Positions 34,661 through 43,509 of a stretch of DNA of 64,000 nt are shown here, piece after piece. Numbering within the stretch: the first letter of the stretch is position 1; each line of letters begins with the position of its first letter. The notes below the pieces were generated by a model, which had not been told where the DNA came from, did no database searches, and saw nothing but the letters and a program-made list of their open reading frames with translations. The DNA is taken from the NCBI RefSeq assembly GCF_006439025.1, contig NZ_RCYZ01000015.1:1-64000 (forward strand). The letters run 5' to 3'. The position numbers and the translations under genes were made by a program. This DNA is from Hymenobacter nivis. Its GTDB lineage: Bacteria; Bacteroidota; Bacteroidia; Cytophagales; Hymenobacteraceae.

Positions 34661-35797
34661 TTAGGCAGCAACCCTGCGGTATTCAGGAATACGGTAGGTT
34701 ACGGTGGCAACCGATGCCTTTGGGGTTGACTCGCCCAAAAACAGTTCCTTCAGTACCGGAATTTTTCTGAGCACCAGCACCAGGATCGTGCTGATCAGAA
34801 AGACCACGAGCGTTACCAATGCCTTCGTGGCAAGGTCGTAACGCATTGAAATGTGTGCTTTTGCTATCACAAATTCCAATCCTTCCAAAACCATTACGTG
34901 GCCCAGGTAAACGCCGTAGCTCACCGAGCTCAGGGTAATCAACCAGCTGGGCAGTTCCAGCCGCGGGATGTTCAGCGTCAGTAGCAGCAAGCCAAACCCG
35001 CCAATCGGCAGCGCCAGGAAGTACTGCGCAAATATTTTCGGGTAGCTCACGAAAGAAGCAGAGATGGCCAATACCAACAGCGCGGCGCCCAATACGGCGT
35101 AGCCCCAGTGCGTCTGCCGCTTTTTTATCTTGGAACCCAAGTAAAACGCCATCACAGTATAGGCAATCAGTGACGGTAACGGCGTCATGCCGTAGTACTT
35201 ATGCTCATAGCCCCAGATAAGGTAGATGGCAGCAACGGACAGCACAATCAGTCCTTTATTTTGATTGTTTTTATCGGCCAACAGGTAAATCCCCAGTCCG
35301 ATAAGCTCCATTACTAGCAGTTGCGGCAAAAAGTATAAGTGCTCGGCACTGTCGCCGTACAGCAAAACTTTACCCAAATCAAAAGCATGGGGATTCGCAA
35401 CTCCAGTTATTAAGCTTTTAAGAGTAATCAGCAGCACATAAACGGCCGACCAAACCAGAAACGGCAGCACTATCCGCTTCCCAATTTTCACCAGCGTATC
35501 CTGAATGCCAGCGTCATTGTCGGCGCTGCTTTTTTTATGAATATTGCTGATGAAAAACGCGAGTGCCGTAATATATAAGAACGGAACCCTAACGGGGCTA
35601 AAGAAATGACTAAGCGACTCAGCTGCAGCAGTATCGCTATGCACGTGAGCGCTTATAACTCCAATTGACGCCGCAACTTTAATTAAATCAAGAAGTGAGT
35701 TTCTGTGAGCAACTGATTTTTTTTGTTCCAGGTTTATTATTTGATTGGAATGCGTTTCATGACTAAACCTTGCATGAATACAATTTTTTATTTCCAT
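34661..35797 (-). CDS. Acyltransferase-3-family membrane protein
   Basis: 378 residues from ATG 35797 (a further in-frame ATG at 35872 is possible). About 10 membrane helices. The N-terminal RNSLLDLIKVAASIGVISAHVHS matches the acyltransferase-3 motif, in which the His is catalytic; SSVSYGVYLGHVMVLEG near the end is also typical. Such proteins O-acylate surface sugars or peptidoglycan; the target is unknown. Base composition is clearly lower in GC than all neighbours, with AT-ending codons common, suggesting recent transfer. Confidence 0.85.
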   Translation of the reverse strand: MEIKNCIHARFSHETHSNQIINLEQKKSVAHRNSLLDLIKVAASIGVISAHVHSDTAAAESLSHFFSPVRVPFLYITALAFFISNIHKKSSADNDAGIQDTLVKIGKRIVLPFLVWSAVYVLLITLKSLITGVANPHAFDLGKVLLYGDSAEHLYFLPQLLVMELIGLGIYLLADKNNQNKGLIVLSVAAIYLIWGYEHKYYGMTPLPSLIAYTVMAFYLGSKIKKRQTHWGYAVLGAALLVLAISASFVSYPKIFAQYFLALPIGGFGLLLLTLNIPRLELPSWLITLSSVSYGVYLGHVMVLEGLEFVIAKAHISMRYDLATKALVTLVVFLISTILVLVLRKIPVLKELFLGESTPKASVATVTYRIPEYRRVAA

Positions 35798-36345
35798 AGC
35801 TTTGAAAAGATGAGAGCGAGTGTGCAACTGCCTGTTTTCATTGTTTTGGGCAGCTTTTATGAAGATAAACAAAATGGGTTCTTGCTAATCTTCACTCAAA
35901 CTTCACCAGCCAATAGGCGGTGGCACACATCAAACTCACACCATTACCCCAGCTAGAGGCTAATAAATTAACAGAACCTACACATAGCCCTAATCTCTGA
36001 TAAATAGCATATAACAAAAAACCTTGATAATAATTATAACTATTATTTATACTTAATCAGGATACTATTATTTTACTTATAATCAATATACATTATATAT
36101 AATCTAATGGTTACTTCGCTCGTCGGATTAGCCTAAATATTGGCGCAATTGACGAATGAACTTGGTATCAGGCATCAGTGAAATTAAAAATATACCATTG
36201 CTACAAGTGGCTAAGTATCGTGCATTTGACGGGTAGACGAGTAGTTTTATTAGTAGTAGCCATCCGTCAAAAAGCTACCCATTCATTGTAATCCTGCGTG
36301 TAGCAGCCCCTACCAGCGCGTAAGCGCACGCGGCCGCCGAGGTTG
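35798..36345. other. AT-rich gene-free stretch
   Basis: About 550 bp with much lower GC than the rest, upstream of the acyltransferase. It contains only a 26-codon frame (36156-36236) and a small hairpin TTTGACGG / CCGTCAAA (36225-36271). No IS end or tRNA was recognised. Probably part of the same acquired segment as the acyltransferase. Confidence 0.5.
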
Positions 36346-36588
36346 CTAATGGTTGCTCATGGGCTGGCCGACGCTGGCGCCGTTAGTAACGGCGTTCAGC
36401 TCCGCGCCTTTGGGCACCCCATCGACGTAGATGTCGCTGTGGCGCGTAGTATCGGCGGGCGATTTGCGGTGGCCGTACTCGTGCTTGGTGGGGTTGATGC
36501 CGTAGGGCGTACCGTCGTGCTTCTGGCCGCAGGCCGTGAGCAACGAAGCAAGAGCGAGGAGCGTGGCGAAGGACGAGAGAGAAAGCAT
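36346..36588 (-). CDS. Small hypothetical lipoprotein
   Basis: 80 residues. Signal LSLSSFATLLALASLLTAC has a good lipobox (LTAC, Cys20), so the mature protein is about 61 residues, polar and without a recognised domain (GQKHDGTPYGINPTKHEYG). Divergent from the LysR gene. GC content is back to the local average here, so it lies outside the AT-rich patch. Confidence 0.65.
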   Translation of the reverse strand: MLSLSSFATLLALASLLTACGQKHDGTPYGINPTKHEYGHRKSPADTTRHSDIYVDGVPKGAELNAVTNGASVGQPMSNH

Positions 36589-36668
36589 GGGACGACGAAT
36601 AATGAAGGATTGATGAATTTATAAACTGTACGGTAAATGCCCTCCCCGGGGTGCGCCCCAGGGCCCCG

Positions 36669-36675
36669 TACTTTG
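36669..36675 (+). promoter_or_regulatory. -7-like element of the LysR gene
   Basis: TACTTTG, one base short of TAnnTTTG, 5 nt before the ATG at 36681. Confidence 0.4.
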
Positions 36676-36680
36676 CCGCC

Positions 36681-37592
36681 ATGTCCGATTTTCGTCTTCG
36701 TGTGTTTGCCGCCGTGGCCCGGCACCTGAGCTTCACCAAAGCCGGCCAGGAGCTGTTTGTGAGCCAGCCGGCCGTCACCAAGCACATCCGCGAGCTGGAG
36801 GCCCAGTACGGCCAGCGGCTGCTGGAGCGGCGCGGCAACCGCGTAGCCCTCACCGAGGCCGGGCGCCTGCTGTTGGCCCACGCCGAGGCCGTGGCCGCCG
36901 CCCAGCAGTTGCTCGACGACCAGTTACTGGCCCTGCGCGACCCCGACGAGGCGGCGGGCCGCCTGCGCCTAGGGGCCAGCACCACCATCAGCCAGTACGT
37001 GCTGCCAGGGCTGCTGCCCGCGTTTCAGGCGCGCTACCCGCAAGTGCAGCTCACGTTTCTGAACGCCAACTCGGAGCGCATTGCCGACGCGCTGCTGCGC
37101 GGCGAGCTGGACCTGGGCTTCGTGGAGGGCCGCACCAAGAGCCGCGACCTGCACTATGAGTTGCTGTTGCCCGATGAGCTGGTGGCCGTGCGCCGGGCCA
37201 CGCCCGGCGGGCCGCCCGCCCAGCCCCTGCCGCTGGCCGGGGCCCTGGCCCACCCGCTGGTGCTGCGCGAGCGCGGCTCGGGCACGCTGGAAATCCTGGA
37301 GTTTGCCCTGCGCGCGGCCAAAATCAAGCTCAGCGACCTGGAGGTGGCCATCTACCTCGACAGCACGGAGGCCATCAAAAGCTACCTGGAGGCGGCTCCG
37401 GGGGCCCTGGGCTTCGTGTCGCGCCGGGCCCTGAGCCGCGAACTGGCGGCCGGGCTGCTCGAAATTGTGCCCGTGGCGGGCCTGCGCCTAGCGCGGCAGT
37501 TCGAGGCCGTGTGGGTGCAGGGGCAGGTGCTGGCCCGGCCGGCCCAGCGGTTTCTGAGCTTCGCGCAAGGCCAGCTCAAGGGCCCCCGATAA
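36681..37592 (+). CDS. LysR-family transcriptional regulator
   Basis: 303 residues. N-terminal winged helix-turn-helix (DFRLRVFAAVARHLSFTKAGQELFVSQPAVTKHIRELE, residues 2-37), then the periplasmic-binding-like effector domain (LRLGASTTISQYVLPGLLPAFQARYPQVQL). The sequence resembles CysB/YeiE-like regulators found beside YeiH exporters. The yeiH-type gene lies 588 bp downstream with a LysR-type palindrome in its promoter, making it the probable target. Confidence 0.92.
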   Translation: MSDFRLRVFAAVARHLSFTKAGQELFVSQPAVTKHIRELEAQYGQRLLERRGNRVALTEAGRLLLAHAEAVAAAQQLLDDQLLALRDPDEAAGRLRLGASTTISQYVLPGLLPAFQARYPQVQLTFLNANSERIADALLRGELDLGFVEGRTKSRDLHYELLLPDELVAVRRATPGGPPAQPLPLAGALAHPLVLRERGSGTLEILEFALRAAKIKLSDLEVAIYLDSTEAIKSYLEAAPGALGFVSRRALSRELAAGLLEIVPVAGLRLARQFEAVWVQGQVLARPAQRFLSFAQGQLKGPR

Positions 37593-37619
37593 CAAGGCGT
37601 GATGCGGGATAACCTTTTC

Positions 37620-37665
37620 GCATCCAGCATTTCCAGGGCCCCGGGGCCCTGGAAATGCTGGATGC
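37620..37665. repeat. 46-bp perfect palindrome
   Basis: Two 23-nt arms with no loop, centred on GGGGCCCC-type sequence (37642/37643). Follows the LysR gene. It has no flanking T-run, so it is a weak terminator candidate or a protein-binding or cruciform site. Confidence 0.75.
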
Positions 37666-37717
37666 TGGGGCAATAGGGAGAGCCAGGGGGTTCGCCTGCT
37701 GCTTCGTCCCCACCGCT

Positions 37718-38030
37718 ATGGCCCAGCACCCAACCCCGCCGACCACCGACGCGCCGGCGGCCGACCACCGGCACGCAGCAGTACGGCGATTTCGACCGCC
37801 CCGACGACCCTCGCGCGCCCCGCGCCTACCGCGCCGCCGCCAAGGACGGCTCGAACGACAACCCCGATGAGTTCAGCGAGTTCCGGGGCGAGCACGCCGC
37901 GGCCACCGAGCCCTACTGCGTATCCGAAGCCATTGCCGACCCGCGCTTGCAGCGCGGACACGCCGAGCAAAACCAGGCCCCGGCCGGCTTGCCGTGGGCG
38001 AGCCGGCCGCTAGCGTTTGGGGCGGGTTGA
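37718..38030 (+). pseudogene. Frameshifted small gene of unknown function
   Basis: From ATG 37718 one frame encodes MAQHPTPPTTDAPAAD. From about 37767 the +1 frame takes over with strong GC3 codon bias to a stop at 38028-38030, encoding TGTQQYGDFDRPDDPRAP, AYRAAAKDGSNDNPDEFSEF and RGEHAAATEPYCVSEAIADP. The second frame has no start codon of its own back to the TAG at 37674. So either one base was lost or gained (mutation or sequencing error) in a gene of about 103 codons, or the gene is translated by frameshifting. The family is not recognised; the product is hydrophilic and soluble. Confidence 0.6.
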
Positions 38031-38098
38031 GCCACTAGTCAAATGTCCCACAACCGGCGTCCAGGCAACTAGTGAACCGGTTCGTTCAATAACCATTT

Positions 38099-38113
38099 GT
38101 TATGCTGCATAAC
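38099..38113 (+). promoter_or_regulatory. LysR-type box upstream of the YeiH gene
   Basis: GTTATGC-T-GCATAAC, a perfect interrupted palindrome containing T-N11-A. It lies 33 bp upstream of the -7 element at 38147, so about -55 relative to the predicted start: the classic recognition-site position for LysR activators. Confidence 0.6.
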
Positions 38114-38146
38114 ACTATTGGATAAACAGATAGGTAGAAACCGCCG

Positions 38147-38154
38147 TAAATTTG
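38147..38154 (+). promoter_or_regulatory. -7 element of the YeiH gene
   Basis: TAAATTTG, a perfect TAnnTTTG, 25 nt before ATG 38180. There is no well-placed TTG box, as expected for an activator-dependent promoter. Confidence 0.6.
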
Positions 38155-38179
38155 CCTCAGAAACAATCCCTTCCCGCTC

Positions 38180-39250
38180 ATGGCACTCCTGGTTCATCCT
38201 GCTGCTCCTCAAGCCTCATCCACTCCACTGGTCCTCGCGCCCACGGAGGCCGCGGCCCCCGCCGAATTCAACGAAACCACGGGCTTTTTCCGCCACCTGC
38301 ACACGCCCCGCGTGGCGTTTGGGCACGGCTACACCCTGAAGCAAGTGGTGTTTGGCCTGTTCTTGGTGTTCTGCCTCACGCCCTGGGCCTCGCCGCCCGT
38401 GGCCCTGGCGCTGGGCCTGGTGCTGGCCCAAACCATCGGCAACCCCTTCGGGGCCCAAACCAAGAAAGCCACCCACAGCCTGCTGCAATTTTCGGTGATT
38501 GGCCTGGGCTTCGGCATGAATGCCCACGCCGCGGTGCAAGCCGGCCGGGAGGGCATCCTGTTCACGGTGGTGTCGATTTTCGGCACCCTGGTTCTGGGCT
38601 ACTTTGCGGGCAAGTGGCTGGGGCTGGGGCGGCACGTGGTGCACTTAATATCCTGCGGCACGGCCATTTGCGGGGGCTCGGCCATTGCGGCCATCGGGCC
38701 GGTACTGCGGGCCAAAGACGAGGAGATGTCGGTGGCCCTGGGCACGGTGTTCGTGCTCAACGCCATTGCCCTGTTCGCCTTCCCGCCCATCGGCCACGCC
38801 CTGCACATGAGCCAGAACCAGTTTGGCCTGTGGTGCGCCATTGCCATCCACGACACGAGCTCGGTGGTGGGCGCGGCGGCCGCCTACGGCAGCCAGGCGC
38901 TCGAAGTGGCCACCACCGTGAAGCTGGCCCGGGCCCTGTGGATCATCCCGGTAGCCATTGGTACGGCCATGCTTTTCAAGCAGAAGGGCGTGAAAATCAA
39001 GATTCCCTACTTCATTTTCGGCTTCATCGGGGCCATGCTGCTTAACACCTTCGTGCCCGTGGCCCAGCCCCTGGCCCCCCTGATGACGCACCTGGCCAAA
39101 ATCGGCCTCACCGTGACGCTGTTTTTCATCGGCGCGGGCTTATCGGCCAAAGTGGTGGGCTCGGTGGGCCTCAAGCCCTACGTGCTGGGCGTGCTGCTGT
39201 GGGTGGTCATTTCCACGGCCTCGCTCTACGTGATTCTGCACGCGGTGTAG
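38180..39250 (+). CDS. YeiH-family putative sulfate/sulfonate exporter
   Basis: 356 residues, about 10 membrane segments. Family motifs LLQFSVIGLGFGMN, ISCGTAICGGSAIAAIGPVLRAKDEEMSVALGTVFVLNA and AIHDTSSVVGAAAAYG are diagnostic. YeiH-type proteins (UPF0324) are annotated as putative sulfate exporters; activity is poorly established. A LysR gene lies upstream as in E. coli yeiE-yeiH, and the promoter has a LysR-type box. A hairpin GCCTGGCC / GGCCAGGC follows the stop codon. Confidence 0.9.
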   Translation: MALLVHPAAPQASSTPLVLAPTEAAAPAEFNETTGFFRHLHTPRVAFGHGYTLKQVVFGLFLVFCLTPWASPPVALALGLVLAQTIGNPFGAQTKKATHSLLQFSVIGLGFGMNAHAAVQAGREGILFTVVSIFGTLVLGYFAGKWLGLGRHVVHLISCGTAICGGSAIAAIGPVLRAKDEEMSVALGTVFVLNAIALFAFPPIGHALHMSQNQFGLWCAIAIHDTSSVVGAAAAYGSQALEVATTVKLARALWIIPVAIGTAMLFKQKGVKIKIPYFIFGFIGAMLLNTFVPVAQPLAPLMTHLAKIGLTVTLFFIGAGLSAKVVGSVGLKPYVLGVLLWVVISTASLYVILHAV

Positions 39251-39286
39251 GGGCCCCGGGCAGCCTGGCCTTGGCGGGCCAGGCCC

Positions 39287-39688
39287 CTAAAAATGGAGCG
39301 CCAGCAGCTCGGCCATTTTGGGGCGGGTGAGGGGCTTGCTGATGAGCCCGGCAATGGGCAGGGCCTGGAGGCGGGCCAAGTCGAGGGGGTGCAGGGTGGT
39401 GGTGAGCACCACCACCACCACGGCCGCCCGCTGGGCTGCGGGCACCTGCTGGTAGGCCTCCAGAAAGGCAATGCCGCCGAGCACGGGCATGTTTACGTCG
39501 AGCAGCACGAGCACGGGGCCTGGGGTGGCGCAGGCGCTGTCGAGCAGGGCCAGGGCCTGGGCCCCGTTTTCGGCCACCAGGCAGCGGTCGGTCACGGCCA
39601 TATTCTTCAGCAGCAGCTGGTTCAGGAAGTTGGTCGTGGGGTCGTCGTCGACGAGTAGTACGCAGGAAAGCTGGGGCATACGGGGCAA
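39287..39688 (-). CDS. Receiver-only response regulator (CheY-like)
   Basis: 133 residues (or 130 from the second ATG at 39679). One receiver domain: acidic pocket VLLVDDDPTTN, phospho-acceptor Asp in VLLDVNMPVLGG, Thr in VVVLTTT, and Lys in ISKPLTRPKM. No output domain, so it probably passes the signal by protein contact. Directly downstream (14 nt) of the multi-PAS kinase gene, its probable partner. Confidence 0.9.
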   Translation of the reverse strand: MPRMPQLSCVLLVDDDPTTNFLNQLLLKNMAVTDRCLVAENGAQALALLDSACATPGPVLVLLDVNMPVLGGIAFLEAYQQVPAAQRAAVVVVVLTTTLHPLDLARLQALPIAGLISKPLTRPKMAELLALHF

Positions 39689-39702
39689 ATAACCGGCGGG
39701 GG

Positions 39703-42700
39703 CTAACCGGGCAAGGTGACGGTGAAGGTGGAGCCCACGCCCGGCTGGCTGCGCACGGCGATGGTACCGCCGGCGTTTTCCACGATTTTCTTGACCGTGT
39801 ACAGGCCCACGCCGGAGCCTTCCACGTGGTCGTGCAGGCGCTGGAACATGCCGAACAGCCGGCCCTGCTGCTCGGGGCTGAGGCCGAGGCCGTTGTCCTC
39901 CACTTCGAGCAGCACCCAGCCGGCGTCGCGGTAGGCGCGCAGGGCCACCACGGGCGGCCGGTCGGGCGCGTGGTATTTGGCCGCGTTGCTGAGCAGGTTG
40001 TAGAGGATGCTGCGCAGGTTTTTGGGCGAAAAGCTGACGGTGGGCACCGCCGCCAGGTCCACCAGCAAGGTGGCGCGGGTGTCCGTTAGCAGGGGGGCCA
40101 GGTCGAGGCGAATGGCTTCGGCCAGGGCGGGCAGGTCCACGGGCTCGGGGGGCTCCGCCTGCGCGAGCTGGAGCTTCGACACGTCGGTGAGGTGCACCAG
40201 CGTTTGCTGAAAGCGCTCGACGGCCCCCTGCATCATGGCCAGCAGGCGGGGCACCAGCTCGGCTTGCAGGGCCGCCGGGGGCAGCTGCTCGCGCAGGGCC
40301 TCCAGCAGGCCTTCGATGTTGGCAATGGGGGCCTTGAGGTCGTGCGAGGCCGTGTACACGAACGTGTCCAGGTCGGCATTGGTGCGGCTCAGGCGGTCGT
40401 TGGTGGCCCGCAGCTCTTTGTTGATGGCGGCCAGCTCCTCGTTCAGCGTTTGCACCTGCGCCCGGGCCCGCACCTGGTCCGTGGCGTCCACGGCCACGCA
40501 GGTAATGGCCACCACCTGGCCCTGCTCGTCGCGCAGGGGCTCGTACACGAAGTTGAAGTGGCCCGGGGCCCCGGGGGCGTGGTAATTAAGTTGCACGGGG
40601 CGCTCCACGGCCACAAACGGCTGCCCGCTGCGCCACACCTCGGCCAGTAACTCAGGCAGGCCTTGGTCTTGCATTTCGGGCAGGGCCTCGGCAAAAGGCC
40701 GGCCTAACAGTTGCGCCAGCGGGTGGCCCAGCATCTGGGCCATCAGGGGGTTCAGGACGTCCAGCACGTAGTGGGGGCCCCGGAACACGCAAATGGCCAC
40801 GGGGGCCTGCTCGAACACGCGCCGCAGCTCGCGCTGTTGGGCCTCGCGCTGCTGGCGGGCCTGCACTTGCTCCGTCACGTCGTAGGCAAACACCGAAATG
40901 CCCACCACCGCGTCGCCCTCGCGGTAGGGCTGGTAGTTGAAATTGAAGTAGGCCGTGGCGGCCGGCTGGCCCGGGGCGGGCGTGAAGCGCATGGGCACCT
41001 CAATGCCCACGTAGGGCTGGCCCGTACGGTACACCTCGTCGAGCAAGGCCACGAAGGCCTGCTCCACCAATTCGGGCAGGGCCTCGGCCAGGGCCTGGCC
41101 CGGCACCAGCCGGCCCGGAAACAGGGCCCCATAGGCGGGGTTGAAGTATTCGATGCGGTGGCCGGACTCGCGCAGCAGCAGCACGGCGGCCGGCGTTTGC
41201 TCGAACACCTGGTAGAGAGCCTCGCGCTCTGCCGCCCGGCGCTGGGCCGCGGCCAGCACCTTGGCCTGCAGGGCGTCGAGCTGCTGGCGGGCCAGCACCT
41301 TCTCCGTGGCGTCCACGATGAACGCCAGGATGCCGTGAAGCTGGTCCTGGCCGTCGAACAGCGGCTGATAGGCAAAATCCAAGTACCGCTGCTCAGTTTG
41401 GCCGGTGCGCGCGTCGTGGAGCTGGATGGGCATTTCGACGCCCACAAAGGGCTGGCCCGTGCGGTACACCTCGTCGAGCAGGTTAACAAAACCCTGCGCC
41501 GCCACCTCCGGCAGCACCTCGGCCACGGTGCGGCCTAGCTGGGTGCGGCCAGCGGCCAGGGCCCGGTACTGGTCGTTGAAGAACGTGTAGCGGTGCTGGG
41601 GCCCCGTGAGGGTGGCAATGGCGGCCGGCATCTGCCGCAGAATCTGGCGCAGCAGGCCCTGCTGCACCCGCAGCTGCTCGCGCTGCTGCTCGGCCTCGGC
41701 CAGGGCGGCGCGCACCTCCCCGGTGCGCCGCGCCACGCGGGCTTCCAGCTCTTGGTTGAGGGCCCCCAGGGCCTGCTGGGCCGCGGCCAGGGCGGCGTTG
41801 TTTACCAAAAGCTCCTCGTTGCTGGCCCGCAGCTCTTCGTTGATGGCGGCCAGCTCCTCGTTCAGGTTCTGCACCTGCTGGCGGGCCAGCACCTGGGCGG
41901 TCACGTCCGCGGCCGATGCCGTGATGCCCGAAATCTGCCCCTGACCGTCGCGCAGGGGCTGGTAGGCAATGTGGAAGTAGCCCAGCGTGGGCTGCCCGTC
42001 GCCGGTGCGGTCCATGTGCACGGGCTGCTCGCGCAGGTAGTACGGGTGGCCGGTGCGGAGCACATCGGCGAAGATGGCTTCGAAGCCCTGGCCGGCCAGG
42101 TCGGGCAGCGCCTCAAAGTGGGGCCGCCCAATGATGAGCGCCGGCGAACGGCCCCAGATGAGGCCCATTTCGGGGTTGGCCAGCGCCACGACGTGCGCCG
42201 GGCCCTCCAGAATGGCAATGGCCACGGGGGCCTGCTCGAACACGCGCGCCAGCTCGGCGCGCGCCGCCTCGGCGGTGGCCTGGGCATCGGCGGCGCGGCG
42301 GGCGGCTTTGAGCAGGGCCCGGTTGGTGGCTTCCAGCGTTTGCTGGGTGCGGGCCAAGGCCGTGTTGCTGGCCAGGAATTCCTCGTTGGTGGCTTGCAGT
42401 TCCTCGTTGGTGGCGGCCAGCTCTTCGTTGAGGCCATCGAGCTGCTCGTTCAGGACGGCGGCTTGCGCGCTGCTGGCCTCGGCCGTGCGGCGGGCCAGCA
42501 CCTGCACCGTCACCTCGTAGGCAAACACGAGAATGCCGTCGATGGCCCCGGCCAGGTCGCGCCGGGCCTGGTAGGTGAAGTTGTAGTAGCGCTCCCCCAG
42601 CGCGGCACCCGAGTTGTCGTGGTCGAGCTGCACGAGCATTTCGTTGGCAAAAAACGGCTCGCCGGTGCGGTACACGCCGTCGAGCAGCTCAAAAATGGGC

Positions 42701-43329
42701 TGGCCAGCCAGTTCGGGCATGGCCTCGGCAATGGGCAGGCCCAGCAGCGGGCGGCGGCCCACCAGCCCCTGGTACGGGCCGTTCACAAACTGAAACCGGT
42801 GGCTGGGGCCCTCCAGCACGCAAATCATGGCCGGGGCCTGCATCAGCACGTTGTCGAGCTGGCGGCGCTGGCGCTGGGCCTCGGCGCGGGCGGTTTGCTC
42901 GCGGGCCTGGCTGGCGCGCAAAGCCTCCTCCACGGCCGTGCGGGGCTGGTCAGCGGTGTCGGTGAAACTTACCAGTAGCTGGCCGCCCACCCGCCGGGCC
43001 GCAATGCGGAAGTAGTTGTCGTAGCCGTCGGCCTGGTAATTCACGTCGAACTGGCCCGGCGCATCGCCCAAAAACGTGTCGCGGTGGAAAGCAAAGCCTT
43101 CGTTGCGGCCCGCCGGAAACTGCGCCAGGAAGGTGGCCGCGGGCCGGGCCGGCAGGCGCAGCATCCGCTGGGCAGCGGGGTTGAGGTAGGCGAAGGCCAG
43201 GTCCACCACCGCGCCGCTCGCGTCGCGCACGGGCTCGTACAGCACAATGCCCGTTAGCGAGAGGTCGAGCAGGGCGGGCAGCAGTTCGGGAGAAAAATTG
43301 GCGGGCGCAGGGGCCTCGGCAGGGGGCAT
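39703..43329 (-). CDS. Multi-PAS sensor histidine kinase (six PAS-like modules)
   Basis: 1208 residues, no membrane helix, so cytoplasmic. Six PAS-like modules in a row; modules 2-6 each open with a segment like VFEQAPVAIAILEGP or ILRQMPAAIATLTGP and end with ADVTAQVLARQQ-type linkers. Coiled coils of LNEELAATNEELQATNEE type separate them. The C-terminus has a HisKA-like H-box (TASHDLKAPIANIEGLLEAL, His about 996) and an ATPase domain (LYNLLSNAAKYH, EDNGLGLSPEQQGRLFGMF). ATG 43329 is chosen over 43443: it follows AACCTTTG by 3 nt and starts the conserved part. Ligands unknown. Confidence 0.9.
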   Translation of the reverse strand: MPPAEAPAPANFSPELLPALLDLSLTGIVLYEPVRDASGAVVDLAFAYLNPAAQRMLRLPARPAATFLAQFPAGRNEGFAFHRDTFLGDAPGQFDVNYQADGYDNYFRIAARRVGGQLLVSFTDTADQPRTAVEEALRASQAREQTARAEAQRQRRQLDNVLMQAPAMICVLEGPSHRFQFVNGPYQGLVGRRPLLGLPIAEAMPELAGQPIFELLDGVYRTGEPFFANEMLVQLDHDNSGAALGERYYNFTYQARRDLAGAIDGILVFAYEVTVQVLARRTAEASSAQAAVLNEQLDGLNEELAATNEELQATNEEFLASNTALARTQQTLEATNRALLKAARRAADAQATAEAARAELARVFEQAPVAIAILEGPAHVVALANPEMGLIWGRSPALIIGRPHFEALPDLAGQGFEAIFADVLRTGHPYYLREQPVHMDRTGDGQPTLGYFHIAYQPLRDGQGQISGITASAADVTAQVLARQQVQNLNEELAAINEELRASNEELLVNNAALAAAQQALGALNQELEARVARRTGEVRAALAEAEQQREQLRVQQGLLRQILRQMPAAIATLTGPQHRYTFFNDQYRALAAGRTQLGRTVAEVLPEVAAQGFVNLLDEVYRTGQPFVGVEMPIQLHDARTGQTEQRYLDFAYQPLFDGQDQLHGILAFIVDATEKVLARQQLDALQAKVLAAAQRRAAEREALYQVFEQTPAAVLLLRESGHRIEYFNPAYGALFPGRLVPGQALAEALPELVEQAFVALLDEVYRTGQPYVGIEVPMRFTPAPGQPAATAYFNFNYQPYREGDAVVGISVFAYDVTEQVQARQQREAQQRELRRVFEQAPVAICVFRGPHYVLDVLNPLMAQMLGHPLAQLLGRPFAEALPEMQDQGLPELLAEVWRSGQPFVAVERPVQLNYHAPGAPGHFNFVYEPLRDEQGQVVAITCVAVDATDQVRARAQVQTLNEELAAINKELRATNDRLSRTNADLDTFVYTASHDLKAPIANIEGLLEALREQLPPAALQAELVPRLLAMMQGAVERFQQTLVHLTDVSKLQLAQAEPPEPVDLPALAEAIRLDLAPLLTDTRATLLVDLAAVPTVSFSPKNLRSILYNLLSNAAKYHAPDRPPVVALRAYRDAGWVLLEVEDNGLGLSPEQQGRLFGMFQRLHDHVEGSGVGLYTVKKIVENAGGTIAVRSQPGVGSTFTVTLPG

Positions 43330-43332
43330 AAG

Positions 43333-43340
43333 CAAAGGTT
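43333..43340 (-). promoter_or_regulatory. -7 element of the multi-PAS kinase gene
   Basis: AACCTTTG on the minus strand (one mismatch to TAnnTTTG), 3 nt before the ATG. Confidence 0.4.
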
Positions 43341-43509
43341 CAGCGGTGGCAAAGCGCTGGGCTAAGGTAACTAGCAGGAGCCGGCTGCGGGTTGCGCGGG
43401 GGCCCTGCCCCGGCGCGGCACCGCTGGCGCCAAGGCCAGGCACTGGCGCGGCCGCGCCGCCTGGCCGCTTCCGGCGCGCGGGGGCCCTGCCGGCGCCGGC
43501 TGCCAGCCG

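Noticed and set aside
36156..36236. 26-codon frame MNLVSGISEIKNIPLLQVAK... in the AT-rich spacer
   Set aside because: It looked like a possible transposase remnant, but it is too short and I cannot assign it to any family.
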